32,940 nucleotides of DNA from NCBI GenBank assembly GCA_031265025.1, contig JAISDF010000040.1, positions 1-32,940 of the forward strand. Direction: 5' to 3'. Below, in pieces: positions 7,182 to 15,485 of the stretch. Origin of the DNA: Spirochaetaceae bacterium (GTDB taxonomy: Bacteria; Spirochaetota; Spirochaetia; Treponematales; Breznakiellaceae). Numbering within the stretch: the first letter of the stretch is position 1; every line of letters begins with the position of its first letter. A program made the translations under genes and the position numbers. The notes below the pieces were generated by a model, which saw only the letters and a program-made list of their open reading frames with translations, was not told where the DNA came from and ran no database searches.

Positions 7182-8421
7182 CGGATTAGTTGTCGGCCTT
7201 GACATAGGCACGACCAGGGTATGCGCGGTTATAGGAGAGCGTACCGGCTCAGGTATAGAGCTTACCGGCGTAGGCGTCGCTCCATCCACAGGACTCCGCA
7301 AGGGCGTAGTGGTAAATATTGAAGCCACCCTCCGTTCCGTATCGGCGGCCATAGAGGCGGCCGAACTGATGAGCGGCAGGGAGGTTCACGGCGCCTGGAC
7401 CGGCATAGGCGGCAGCCACATAGACGGGCTTAATTCCCGGGGCGTCGTCGCCGTTACGGGAAAAAACCGGGAGACCAGGGAAATCACCCAGGCCGACGTG
7501 GACCGGGTGCTTGAGGCAGCCCAGGCGGTGATGGTGCCCATGGACCGCCAGATGCTGGAAGTAATACCCCAGACCTTTATTGTTGATAACCAGAGGGGCA
7601 TACGAATGCCCCTGGACATGATAGGGGTGCGTCTTGAGGCCGAGGTGCATATCATCACCTGTTCGGTAACCGGCGCGCAGAATCTTGTCAAGTGCGTCAA
7701 CAGGGCCGGTTTCAGGGTGAACGGCCTTGTGCTACAGACCCTTGCCGCGGGCCGTTCGGTGCTTACCGAGGAAGAAAAGGAACTGGGCGTGGTCCTTCTC
7801 GATCTGGGAGGGGGAACCACCGACATACTGGTTTATTCCCAGGGCGCCCCGTATTCCACGGCGACCATTCCCGTGGGAGGTTCCCAGGTTACCAGCGATA
7901 TATCAATATTGAAGAATCTTTCCTTTGAAACATCGGAAAAGATAAAACTTGAGGCGGGCTGTTGCTGGGAAGCCCTCCTTGAGTCCGATGAGGAAATAAT
8001 AGTCCCCGGAGTCGGCGGAAGGGCGCCGGTGTCCATCCCGAGGTCGCATATCGAAAGGATAATACGGCCCCGCATGGAAGAAATTTTTACCATGGTCAAT
8101 GACAGGCTTGACGATCTTTCCCTGCCCAGGCCTCTGGGAGGGGGAGTGGTGCTGTCCGGCGGGGGCGCCCAGCTTCCCGGCGCGGCGGAACTCGCGGCCA
8201 GCGTCTTTGATCTTCCGGTAAGAATAGGCGTGCCCCTTTCGGTAGGCGGCCTCGTGGAAGAGTACCGGAGTCCCGGTTTTGCCACGGCGGTGGGCCTCAT
8301 GCTTGAGGGCTATGAACGCGAGGAGAGGAAGAATCCCGAGCGCGGCGCTGAGGCAAAGGCCAGGGACAAGGCGCCGCTTTTGGGCCGTTTTACCGACTGG
8401 ATACGGAAGGAATTTTTTTGA
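7171..8421 (+). CDS. ftsA: FtsA, actin-like membrane tether of the Z ring, apparent CTG start
   Basis: FtsA is the actin-fold ATPase that anchors FtsZ to the inner membrane. From CTG 7171 the product is 416 residues, a normal length. The N-terminal phosphate-1 strand VVGLDIGTTRVCAVIGE lies at about residues 6-22 and matches the family start. A later start at GTG 7309 would remove it together with 46 residues. Further motifs are VVLLDLGGGTTDILVYS (phosphate 2), GGGVVLSGGGAQLPG (adenosine), and the C-terminal GRFTDWIRKEFF, which looks like the amphipathic membrane-targeting helix. The choice of CTG rests on AAAGGAGG six bases upstream and on the absence of any standard start codon. The ATG at 7178 is in another frame and stops after three codons. 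The gene overlaps ftsQ by 11 bases and lies directly before ftsZ. Confidence 0.9.
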   Translation: MSNDGLVVGLDIGTTRVCAVIGERTGSGIELTGVGVAPSTGLRKGVVVNIEATLRSVSAAIEAAELMSGREVHGAWTGIGGSHIDGLNSRGVVAVTGKNRETREITQADVDRVLEAAQAVMVPMDRQMLEVIPQTFIVDNQRGIRMPLDMIGVRLEAEVHIITCSVTGAQNLVKCVNRAGFRVNGLVLQTLAAGRSVLTEEEKELGVVLLDLGGGTTDILVYSQGAPYSTATIPVGGSQVTSDISILKNLSFETSEKIKLEAGCCWEALLESDEEIIVPGVGGRAPVSIPRSHIERIIRPRMEEIFTMVNDRLDDLSLPRPLGGGVVLSGGGAQLPGAAELAASVFDLPVRIGVPLSVGGLVEEYRSPGFATAVGLMLEGYEREERKNPERGAEAKARDKAPLLGRFTDWIRKEFF

Positions 8422-8472
8422 ATCCTGAGGCGTGTTAGGCGCCAATTAAAATAGATTGGAGTGGGGGGGAAC

Positions 8473-9693
8473 ATGAATATCGAGATCCTTGAAGAAAAGA
8501 ACGGCACCAAAGAAACGGTCATCAAGGTCATAGGCGTAGGCGGCGGCGGGTCCAACGCGGTAAACCGCATGATATCCTGCGGAGTACAGAAGGTTGAATT
8601 TCTGGCCGCCAATACGGACATCCAGGCCCTTAACAAATCCCGGGCCGCGACCGTACTGACCATAGGGACCAAGGTTACAGGCGGACTCGGCGCCGGCGCG
8701 GATCCCGAAAAGGGGGAAAAGGCCGCGCTGGAAGACCGTGAGATGATAGCCAATGCCCTCAAGGGGGCTGACATGGTCTTTGTAACCGCGGGTATGGGCG
8801 GGGGAACCGGGACCGGGGCCGCGCCGGTAATCGCCCAGGTGGCCAGGGAGACCGGGGCCCTTACCGTGGGCGTCGTGACCAAGCCTTTCAAATTTGAAGG
8901 CGCTACCCGCATGCGTATTGCCGAGGAAGGTATCGCCAAGATGCGGGAGGCCGTTGATACCCTTATCATCATACCCAACGAACTGCTCCTTGAGATCGTT
9001 GACGACAAGACCACCGTGGTCGACGCCTTTCTCATGGCGGATGACGTGCTCAGGCAGGGTGTTCAGGGCATATCGGATCTCATCACCATACCGGGGCTCA
9101 TGAACGTTGATTTTGCCGATGTCAAGACTACCATGCACGGCCAGGGCGACGCCCTCATGGGCATAGGGATTGGTTCGGGAAGCAACAGGGCCGAGGAAGC
9201 CGCCAACAACGCCGTAAAGAATCCCCTGCTCAAGGGAAGCACCATGGCCGGTTCAACCCATGTGCTTATTAACATCACCGGCGGGCCTGACCTTTCACTC
9301 AAGGAAGTGAGCCGCATAGGGACTACCGTTACCGCCAATGTGGACCCCGACGCCCTTATCATCACCGGAACCGCCCTGGACGAGTCCTTTAACGACAAAA
9401 TACAGGTAACGGTTATCGCCACGGGATTCAAGAGCGAAAACATAAGCGAGGTAAAACCCCAGATACAGGCCCCTGAAAAACCGGCCGCCGACATCATGAC
9501 CGGCAGCGAATGGGACAAAATACTCGGGCAGTCAGGTCATTCAGGCGGGGGCCTTTCAAAAAAGAGCTATGAGGACCTTGACACCCCGGCGTATCTGCGG
9601 GTTTCCCGGAACGGCGCCGAGAACGGGACCCCGGAGGGGGACAGAAAGTCCGAAGGGGCCCAGGCGTACAATTACTTTGCCAGGGAAATGTAG
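8473..9693 (+). CDS. ftsZ: FtsZ, tubulin-like division GTPase
   Basis: FtsZ polymerises at mid-cell to organise division. The 406-residue product has the GTP-binding start IKVIGVGGGGSNAVNRM at about residues 17-33, the tubulin signature GGGTGTGAAP at 109-118, and the T7-loop region NVDFADVKTTM. A variable linker begins after about residue 320. The conserved C-terminal peptide that binds FtsA is recognisable as DLDTPAYLR near 368-376, but it is not terminal: about 30 further residues rich in Gly, Glu and Arg follow, ending NYFAREM. I chose ATG 8473 over GTG 8461 because a run of G with GGAG sits just before it and the protein then begins MNIEILEE. The 51-base gap from ftsA holds no clear promoter. 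Confidence 0.97.
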   Translation: MNIEILEEKNGTKETVIKVIGVGGGGSNAVNRMISCGVQKVEFLAANTDIQALNKSRAATVLTIGTKVTGGLGAGADPEKGEKAALEDREMIANALKGADMVFVTAGMGGGTGTGAAPVIAQVARETGALTVGVVTKPFKFEGATRMRIAEEGIAKMREAVDTLIIIPNELLLEIVDDKTTVVDAFLMADDVLRQGVQGISDLITIPGLMNVDFADVKTTMHGQGDALMGIGIGSGSNRAEEAANNAVKNPLLKGSTMAGSTHVLINITGGPDLSLKEVSRIGTTVTANVDPDALIITGTALDESFNDKIQVTVIATGFKSENISEVKPQIQAPEKPAADIMTGSEWDKILGQSGHSGGGLSKKSYEDLDTPAYLRVSRNGAENGTPEGDRKSEGAQAYNYFAREM

Positions 9694-9696
9694 GAC

Positions 9697-10596
9697 ATGG
9701 ACACCCGCCTTCTGGAACAGTACCGTTCAAGCCTCCTTGTTACGGAACACCGCGCCCTGCTTACCGTTGAGACTTACGAGACGGAGATACGCATGTTTCT
9801 CGCCTGGATTTCCGAAAGCGGCCTCGAAGCCCTTACGGTAAATCCCGGGGACCTGGGCCGGTATCTTGATTTCAGGCGGACAAAAAACAGCATAGATTCC
9901 CGCTCGGCGGCCAAAGCAATTTCCGCCCTGAGGTCGTTCTTTAGGTATATGGTGAATGAAGGCTTACGGGAGGACAATCCGGCCCAGATTCTGGAGCTTC
10001 CGAAAAGGAAGCAAAAACTCCCCGCTGTTCTTTCCAGGGAGGCTGTGGAAAAGATGCTTGCCTCAATAGATGTTTCAGGCCCGCGGGGCATACGGGACAG
10101 AGCCCTTTTTGAATTCATCTATTCGGCGGGGCTCCGTATCTCGGAAGCGGCCGGCCTTAAACTTTCCGATGTCTTCTTTGACGAAAAGACCGCTAAGGTA
10201 CGGGGCAAGGGCGGCAAGGAAAGGCTTGTTCCTTTCGGGGACGAGGCGGCGCGCTGGCTCAGGACCTACCTTGACAAGGCAAGGCCGAATCTGGCCGGGG
10301 CCAGTACCGGCCAGGCCCTGTTTATACGGAAGGGCGGGAGGCGCCTGTCCCGCAAGGGAATCTGGAAAAACTACCGGGCGATAACCGGTCTTTTGGGCCT
10401 GGGTTCCAGAGTCCATACCCTGAGGCACAGTTACGCCACCGAACTGCTGTACGGAGGGGCCGACCTCCGTTCCGTTCAGGAGCTTTTGGGCCACGCGGAT
10501 CTGGCTACCACCCAGATTTATACCCATGTGGATGTTTCCCTTTTGCGGGAAAACCACCGGCGTTATCTGCCGAAACTGCGGGAATATACAAAATGA
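9697..10596 (+). CDS. Tyrosine recombinase of the XerC/XerD type (ftsZ-linked copy)
   Basis: The 299-residue product is a complete Xer-type site-specific recombinase, the class that resolves chromosome dimers at dif. It has an N-terminal SAM-like core-binding domain (about 1-95) and a C-terminal catalytic domain. Catalytic residues by homology are Arg147 (SAGLRISE), Lys171 (RGKGGKERLVPF), His240 and Arg243 (HTLRHSYAT), His266 (LLGHADL) and Tyr275 (TTQIYTHV). All are present, so it should be active. Given the second copy at 14553, which sits where xerC lies in other genomes, this one may be XerD, but sequence alone does not settle it. ATG 9697 follows the ftsZ stop by three bases; AGGGA at 9682-9686 could serve as the ribosome site. 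Confidence 0.93.
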   Translation: MDTRLLEQYRSSLLVTEHRALLTVETYETEIRMFLAWISESGLEALTVNPGDLGRYLDFRRTKNSIDSRSAAKAISALRSFFRYMVNEGLREDNPAQILELPKRKQKLPAVLSREAVEKMLASIDVSGPRGIRDRALFEFIYSAGLRISEAAGLKLSDVFFDEKTAKVRGKGGKERLVPFGDEAARWLRTYLDKARPNLAGASTGQALFIRKGGRRLSRKGIWKNYRAITGLLGLGSRVHTLRHSYATELLYGGADLRSVQELLGHADLATTQIYTHVDVSLLRENHRRYLPKLREYTK

Positions 10597-11357
10597 AAAA
10601 TCCAAGAATAAGGGAATATGTGCTGGGCTTTCTGGTGATCATCCTCATAGGGGCGATTGTCGTGGGCTTTCAGTTGTACAAAAAGCAGTCGGCCAGGAGC
10701 CAGCTTGCCTCCCGTATTGCCGAACTCAGTCCCAGGGGAGGGCCGCCCGAGACCATAGAAGGTCTGCGCGAGGCCATAGCCCTCTATGAGGATATGATAG
10801 AAGAACAGGTCAATACGGCGGTCAAGACCGGGATATACTGGAAAATACTCTCCGCCCGCCTCCAGGACAAGGAACTCTACGGCGAGGCTTTCAAGGCCCT
10901 GGAACGGGCTGTCTCCTATACCCCCGAAGACCCGGCGCTGCACTATTCAACCGGGCTTGTGGCCGGCCTGCTGGCCAGGGATTACCATGATTATACCGCC
11001 GCTACCGACGGCAGCCAGGAGAGGGCCCGTTACTACAGCCTTGCCGAAGAGGCATATCGCAGGGCCATAGCCATTGACGAGCGTTATACCAAGGCCCATT
11101 ACGGCCTCGCGGTTCTCTATGTATTTGAACTTAACCGTCCCGCCGAGGCCATTCCCCATCTTGAGCGTTATCTTGAGATACAGACCAGGGATACCGACGC
11201 CATGTTCATACTGGCCAGGGCATTTTACGCGACCGGCGGCTATGACAGGGCGGTGGAGCTTTACGATGAGATAATCTCGATTACAAAGGATTCCTCCCGC
11301 CGGAGACAGGCGGAAGACAATAAACAGCAGGCCTTATCGGCCTCCTATGGGAGCTGA
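10593..11357 (+). CDS. Membrane-anchored TPR protein, function unknown
   Basis: The 254-residue product has one N-terminal membrane segment (about residues 9-28, VLGFLVIILIGAIVVGFQLY) with only a short cytoplasmic end, so most of the protein should face the periplasm. The rest is helical, with tetratricopeptide-like units: AFKALERAVSYTPEDPALHY, then EEAYRRAIAIDERYTKAHYG, EAIPHLERYLEIQTRDTDAM and YDRAVELYDEIIS. TPR repeats mediate protein contacts, so a scaffold role is likely, but I cannot name the partner. The start overlaps the recombinase stop by ATGA. The neighbours (division genes on one side, dprA and topA on the other) give no firm hint. A spirochaete-specific envelope or division factor is possible, by inference only. 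Confidence 0.88.
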   Translation: MKNPRIREYVLGFLVIILIGAIVVGFQLYKKQSARSQLASRIAELSPRGGPPETIEGLREAIALYEDMIEEQVNTAVKTGIYWKILSARLQDKELYGEAFKALERAVSYTPEDPALHYSTGLVAGLLARDYHDYTAATDGSQERARYYSLAEEAYRRAIAIDERYTKAHYGLAVLYVFELNRPAEAIPHLERYLEIQTRDTDAMFILARAFYATGGYDRAVELYDEIISITKDSSRRRQAEDNKQQALSASYGS

Positions 11358-11368
11358 CAGGATTCGGT

Positions 11369-12364
11369 ATGGATACAAGGGGTCTCCTGGACTTTATAAT
11401 TATCGCGATTCCCGGCATTTCCCTCCGGGACCGCCTGTTTTTATGCGAAAAATTTGACCTTGAGGAGGAAATATCCATACTTTCAAGGGAGGATATAGAA
11501 AAAATTCTCCGGAAGCCCCTGAACCGCTATGCTTTCAGCATGGAAGGAGTGCTGAGGCAGGCCGAAGCCGATTACCGGCGCACTCTGAGACAAGGCATAG
11601 GTTTTATATCGTGGGCGGACGCGGAATATCCTCCCCTGCTCAGGGAGATAAGCGATCCGCCGGTCCTGCTTTTTTTCAGGGGCAGTCTTCCCCCCCGGGA
11701 CCGGGCCCTTGCCGCCGTCGTGGGAACAAGAAAACCCAGCGGCCGGGGAACCCGCGCGGCCTATGAATTCGCCAGGGACCTGGGCAGGGCGGGAATTCCG
11801 GTGGTATCAGGTCTTGCCCTGGGCATAGACGCCATGGCCCACCGGGGTTCTGTTGACGGAGGTCCCGGCGGGATAGCCGTTCTTGGCTCAGGCATAGACA
11901 TGGTCTATCCGGCCTCAAACCGCGTCCTGGCGGGAAAAATCCTTGAAAGGGGCGGCGCCCTGCTCAGTGAATATGTTCCGGGAACCATCCCGGCCAGGTG
12001 GCGCTTTCCCGCGAGAAACCGTATCATAGCGGGACTCTGCCGGGGAACGCTTATAGTCGAGGCGGGGGAACATTCAGGCGCCCTGATCACCGCCCAGTTT
12101 GCCCTTGACGAGGGGCGGGACCTCTGGGTCGCCAGGGCCGGCTTTGATTCCCCCCTTGGCGGGGGAACAAGGCGCCTGGCCTCTGACGGCGCGCCGGTGC
12201 TGGAAAACGCGGCGGAACTTCTCGCGGAATGGCGTTATGCCCCCGCCGCGAGGCCGCTTCTCCGGGGGGAACCCTGTTCAACGGGGGAACCCTGTTCAAC
12301 GGGGGAGGCCCTGGCCTTTTCACTTATGGAAGATATTTTGCGTATTCAAAAAACGGAGACCTGA
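11369..12364 (+). CDS. dprA: DprA/Smf, DNA-processing protein
   Basis: DprA binds incoming single-stranded DNA and loads RecA during transformation; many non-competent bacteria also keep it. The 331-residue product has an N-terminal helical region (about 1-75) and the Rossmann-like core. Core motifs are VVGTRKPSGRGTRAA, VVSGLALGIDAMAHRG, IAVLGSGIDMVYPASN, PARNRIIAGLCRGTLIVEA and SGALITAQFALDEGRDLW. The C-terminus carries a short in-frame duplication (GEPCST twice, see repeat at 12265) before FSLMEDILRIQ, in place of a full DprA winged-helix domain. ATG 11369 has AGGAT seven bases upstream. The dprA-topA pairing seen here also occurs in Bacillus (smf-topA). Confidence 0.95.
   Translation: MDTRGLLDFIIIAIPGISLRDRLFLCEKFDLEEEISILSREDIEKILRKPLNRYAFSMEGVLRQAEADYRRTLRQGIGFISWADAEYPPLLREISDPPVLLFFRGSLPPRDRALAAVVGTRKPSGRGTRAAYEFARDLGRAGIPVVSGLALGIDAMAHRGSVDGGPGGIAVLGSGIDMVYPASNRVLAGKILERGGALLSEYVPGTIPARWRFPARNRIIAGLCRGTLIVEAGEHSGALITAQFALDEGRDLWVARAGFDSPLGGGTRRLASDGAPVLENAAELLAEWRYAPAARPLLRGEPCSTGEPCSTGEALAFSLMEDILRIQKTET
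12265..12306 (+). repeat. 18-bp tandem repeat inside dprA
   Basis: The unit GGGGGAACCCTGTTCAAC occurs twice without change (12265-12282 and 12283-12300), and its first six bases recur at 12301-12306. It keeps the frame and encodes GEPCST twice in the linker near the DprA C-terminus. Slippage by whole units would preserve the frame. Confidence 0.9.
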
Positions 12365-12406
12365 GGGTTCCGGCGTATCAACAAGACGGGATTTTGAGGA
12401 GCGTAT

Positions 12407-14560
12407 ATGGCGGTAAAAACAGCCAAGAAAGAGAAAAACAAGAAAACCCTGGTGATCGTGGAATCGCCGGCCAAGGCCAAAACCATCGAGAAATACCTGG
12501 GGCCCAACTACAGCGTCAAGGCGTCCATGGGCCATCTTATTGATTTACCCAAGTCCCGCACGGCTATTGACGTGGACAATAATTTTGAACCCGAGTACAT
12601 CACCGTAAGGGGACGGGCCAAACTTCTCAAGGAAATCCAGGGCGACGCCAAAAAGGCCGGAGAAGTGCTCCTGGCAAGTGATAATGACCGGGAAGGGGAG
12701 GCCATAGCCTGGCATCTCCGCAACGCCATAAGCGCCAAGTCCGCCAAGGTTCCCATAAAGCGCATAGTCTTTAACGAGATAACCCCGGTGGCGATAAAGG
12801 AAGCGGTTTCCAATCCCACCGATATTGACGACGCCAAGGTAAACGCCCAGAAAGCCCGCCGGGTTCTTGACCGCCTGGTTGGTTATAATCTTTCGCCCCT
12901 GCTCTGGAAAAAGGTAAAGAACGGCCTTTCGGCGGGCAGGGTCCAGTCCGTGGCCCTGCGCCTCATCTGCGAGCGCGAAAGGGAAGTCGAGTCCTTTATC
13001 CCCGAAGAATACTGGACACTGGAGGCGGACTTCAGGGTGGGTAAAAGCACTTTCACCGCCCAGTTGGTAAGCTGGCTCGGCGCTAAGCCCGAACTCAAAA
13101 ACGAGGAAGCGGTAAAGGCCATCATAAAGGAGATCGCGGGTTCCGAATGTACGGTCATTGACATACGGGAAACGGAAAAATCGGTCAGGCCCAGGCCCCC
13201 GTTTACCACGAGCCAGCTCCAGCAGGCCGCGGCAAACCGCCTGGGCTTTACCAGCAAGAAGACCATGCAGATAGCCCAGCAGCTTTACGAAGGCGTAAAC
13301 ATAGGCGCCGGGGACGCCGGCGAAATATCCCGTGTGGGCCTCATCACCTATATGCGCACCGATTCGGTCCGTGTCTCACAGACAGCCCTGGACGAAGTGC
13401 GCGGATGGATAAAGGAAAAGTACCCCAAGGACCTTCCCAATGAACCTGTGGAATACGCGGTGGGCAAGAAGGCCCAGGACGCCCACGAAGCGATACGGCC
13501 CACCTATGTACAGTATACGCCGGATTCGGTAAAGGAATTTCTTTCCCGGGACCAGCAGAGGCTTTACGCCATCATCTGGGAGCGCTTTGTCTCAAGCCAG
13601 ATGAACAACGCCAGAACCAGGACCCTGAGCGTGGACATAGGCGCCGGAAAGCAAAACGAGGCCGTGTTCCGTATTTCGGGAACAAAACTTGTTGACAAGG
13701 GTTTTTACCGGGTGATTAAACTGTTAAGTTCCAAGGAAGAAAAGGGAGAAACCCTGCCCCGGCTTGCCAAGGGCGACGCGGTTGTTTCTGAAAAATTCTA
13801 CCCGGAGCAGCATTTTACCCAGGGCCCGGCCAGGTACACCGACGCGTCCATAGTCAAGACCCTGGAAGAAAAGGGCATAGGCAGGCCCTCTACCTACGCG
13901 CCCATCATTTCGGTGCTTCTTGACCGCTACTATGTTACCAGGTCGAACAAGCAGCTTGTTCCCACCCTGCTGGGAAAGATGATCTGCGACATGCTGGTCG
14001 AATATTTCCCCCATGTGGTTGACTCGGGCTTTACCGCGACCATGGAAAACAGGCTCGACGAGGTTGAGGAAAACCGCATATCCTGGCCCGATATGATCAG
14101 GGATTTTTACAGTCCCTTCAAGGAAAGGGTTGACGAGGTGGGCAAGACCCTTGAGTCTTTCAAGGGTTCCCTTGACGAGGAAACCGATTATGTGTGCGAA
14201 AAATGCGGCAAAAAAATGATCAAGAAGCTCGGCCGCTTTGGTTTCTTTCTTGCCTGCGCGGGTTTTCCCGAATGCAGAAACACCAAGTCCATACCGCTGG
14301 CAAAATGCCCGAGGCCCGGCTGCGGCGGCGATATAGTCGCCAGAAAGACCAAGGGCAGGGGCAAGGAATTCTACGGCTGTACCAATTATCCCGAATGTGA
14401 TTTTATAAGCCACTTTAAGCCCATAGCCCAAAACTGTCCCAAGTGCGGACAGTTCATGGTGGAAAAATACGACAAGAAAAACGGCTCCCACAAAGCCTGC
14501 ATAAATCCCGAATGTGATTATCTCCATTCAAGCGACGATGAAGGAGAAGGCGATGCCTGA
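12407..14560 (+). CDS. topA: DNA topoisomerase I (type IA)
   Basis: TopA relaxes negative supercoils by passing a strand through a transient single-strand break. The 717-residue product starts with the TOPRIM domain (IVESPAKAKTIEKYLG near residue 17, then the acidic ASDNDREGEAIAW), followed by GLSAGRVQSVALRLI. The catalytic Tyr315 is in GLITYMRTDSVR. The C-terminal part holds zinc-ribbon units of the topoisomerase type: CEKCGKK with FLACAGFPECRN, CPRPGCGG with GCTNYPEC, and CPKCGQF with ACINPEC. Three four-cysteine modules are therefore intact. GAGGAG precedes ATG 12407 at a good distance. The last eight bases overlap the next recombinase gene. In many Firmicutes topA is likewise followed by xerC (codV) and hslVU. 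Confidence 0.97.
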   Translation: MAVKTAKKEKNKKTLVIVESPAKAKTIEKYLGPNYSVKASMGHLIDLPKSRTAIDVDNNFEPEYITVRGRAKLLKEIQGDAKKAGEVLLASDNDREGEAIAWHLRNAISAKSAKVPIKRIVFNEITPVAIKEAVSNPTDIDDAKVNAQKARRVLDRLVGYNLSPLLWKKVKNGLSAGRVQSVALRLICEREREVESFIPEEYWTLEADFRVGKSTFTAQLVSWLGAKPELKNEEAVKAIIKEIAGSECTVIDIRETEKSVRPRPPFTTSQLQQAAANRLGFTSKKTMQIAQQLYEGVNIGAGDAGEISRVGLITYMRTDSVRVSQTALDEVRGWIKEKYPKDLPNEPVEYAVGKKAQDAHEAIRPTYVQYTPDSVKEFLSRDQQRLYAIIWERFVSSQMNNARTRTLSVDIGAGKQNEAVFRISGTKLVDKGFYRVIKLLSSKEEKGETLPRLAKGDAVVSEKFYPEQHFTQGPARYTDASIVKTLEEKGIGRPSTYAPIISVLLDRYYVTRSNKQLVPTLLGKMICDMLVEYFPHVVDSGFTATMENRLDEVEENRISWPDMIRDFYSPFKERVDEVGKTLESFKGSLDEETDYVCEKCGKKMIKKLGRFGFFLACAGFPECRNTKSIPLAKCPRPGCGGDIVARKTKGRGKEFYGCTNYPECDFISHFKPIAQNCPKCGQFMVEKYDKKNGSHKACINPECDYLHSSDDEGEGDA

Positions 14561-15485
14561 GCGCCTTAGCGAATATCTTGATTATCTGCGTGCCGTGCGG
14601 GGTGTCTCGGGCCGTACCCTGGCCGCCTACGGCAAGGACCTTGATCATTTCGCGTCCTATTGCCAAAATTCGGGGATAGATCCCGATACGGCAAAAACCA
14701 GGGAAGTGCGGGCCTTTGTCGCCGACCTTACCAGGGAAGGCGCCGCGGCGGTAAGCGTCAACAGGGCCCTTTCGTCGGTGCGGGGTTTTTACCGCTGGCT
14801 CATACGCTTCGGCGTCCGCGAGGACGACCCTTCGTCTTCAATACGAAACATAAAGACCCCCAGGACCCTGCCGGCCTTTCTCTGGGAAGGGGAAATGGCC
14901 CGTTTTTCCGGCCTGCCCGATACGGCCGGCATACTCTGGCCCCTCAGGGACAAGGCGCTGATTCTCGCCATGTATTCGGCCGGGCTGCGCATCTCCGAAC
15001 TCGCGGCCCTCACGCTTGAAACCCTGCTTCCCGATCTTTCGGGCGGGCGGGTAACGGGAAAGGGCGGCAAGGAGCGTTATGTGTTCTTTTCCGATGAGGG
15101 CCGGGAAGCCATTGCCGCGTATCTTCCGGCCCGGCGGGCGCGGATAAAGGCGGAAAAACCGACAGACGTACTCTTTATAAACCGCAAGGGGGGCTCCCTT
15201 TCCATACCTGGCATCAGGTGGATTATCAGAAGTTACGCGGAACGTTCGGGTCTGGACAAGAACGTGCATCCCCACGCGCTGCGGCACAGTTTTGCCACCC
15301 ATCTTGTCAACTCAGGCTGTGATGTCCGGGTAGTGCAGGAACTGCTCGGTCACGCGAGCCTCTCCACCACCCAGCGTTATACCCATGTCAACATGGAACA
15401 TCTCAGGGAGGTTTATGCCTCGGCCCATCCCCACGGAAGAATCCGCGGCGTTCAGTCCCGTACAGGAGCGGATAATGAAAAATGA
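14553..15485 (+). CDS. xerC: Tyrosine recombinase XerC (topA-hslV-linked copy)
   Basis: The 310-residue product is a full Xer recombinase. The core-binding domain spans about 1-100 and the catalytic domain the rest. Catalytic residues by homology are Arg146 (SAGLRISEL), Lys170 (GKGGKERYVFF), His241 and Arg244 (HALRHSFATHL), His267 (LLGHASLSTTQ) and Tyr277 (RYTHVNME). It corresponds in position to codV/xerC of Bacillus, between topA and hslV, hence the name. ATG 14553 is chosen because AAGGAG at 14541-14546 lies six bases before it. This makes an 8-base overlap with topA; an earlier frame start at 14514 lacks such support. Together with the copy at 9697 it may form the XerC/XerD pair acting on a dif site outside this window. 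Confidence 0.93.
   Translation: MPERLSEYLDYLRAVRGVSGRTLAAYGKDLDHFASYCQNSGIDPDTAKTREVRAFVADLTREGAAAVSVNRALSSVRGFYRWLIRFGVREDDPSSSIRNIKTPRTLPAFLWEGEMARFSGLPDTAGILWPLRDKALILAMYSAGLRISELAALTLETLLPDLSGGRVTGKGGKERYVFFSDEGREAIAAYLPARRARIKAEKPTDVLFINRKGGSLSIPGIRWIIRSYAERSGLDKNVHPHALRHSFATHLVNSGCDVRVVQELLGHASLSTTQRYTHVNMEHLREVYASAHPHGRIRGVQSRTGADNEK

Noticed and set aside
7309..7311. GTG 7309 as the ftsA start
   Set aside because: It would delete the first phosphate-binding strand needed by every FtsA and has no Shine-Dalgarno sequence.
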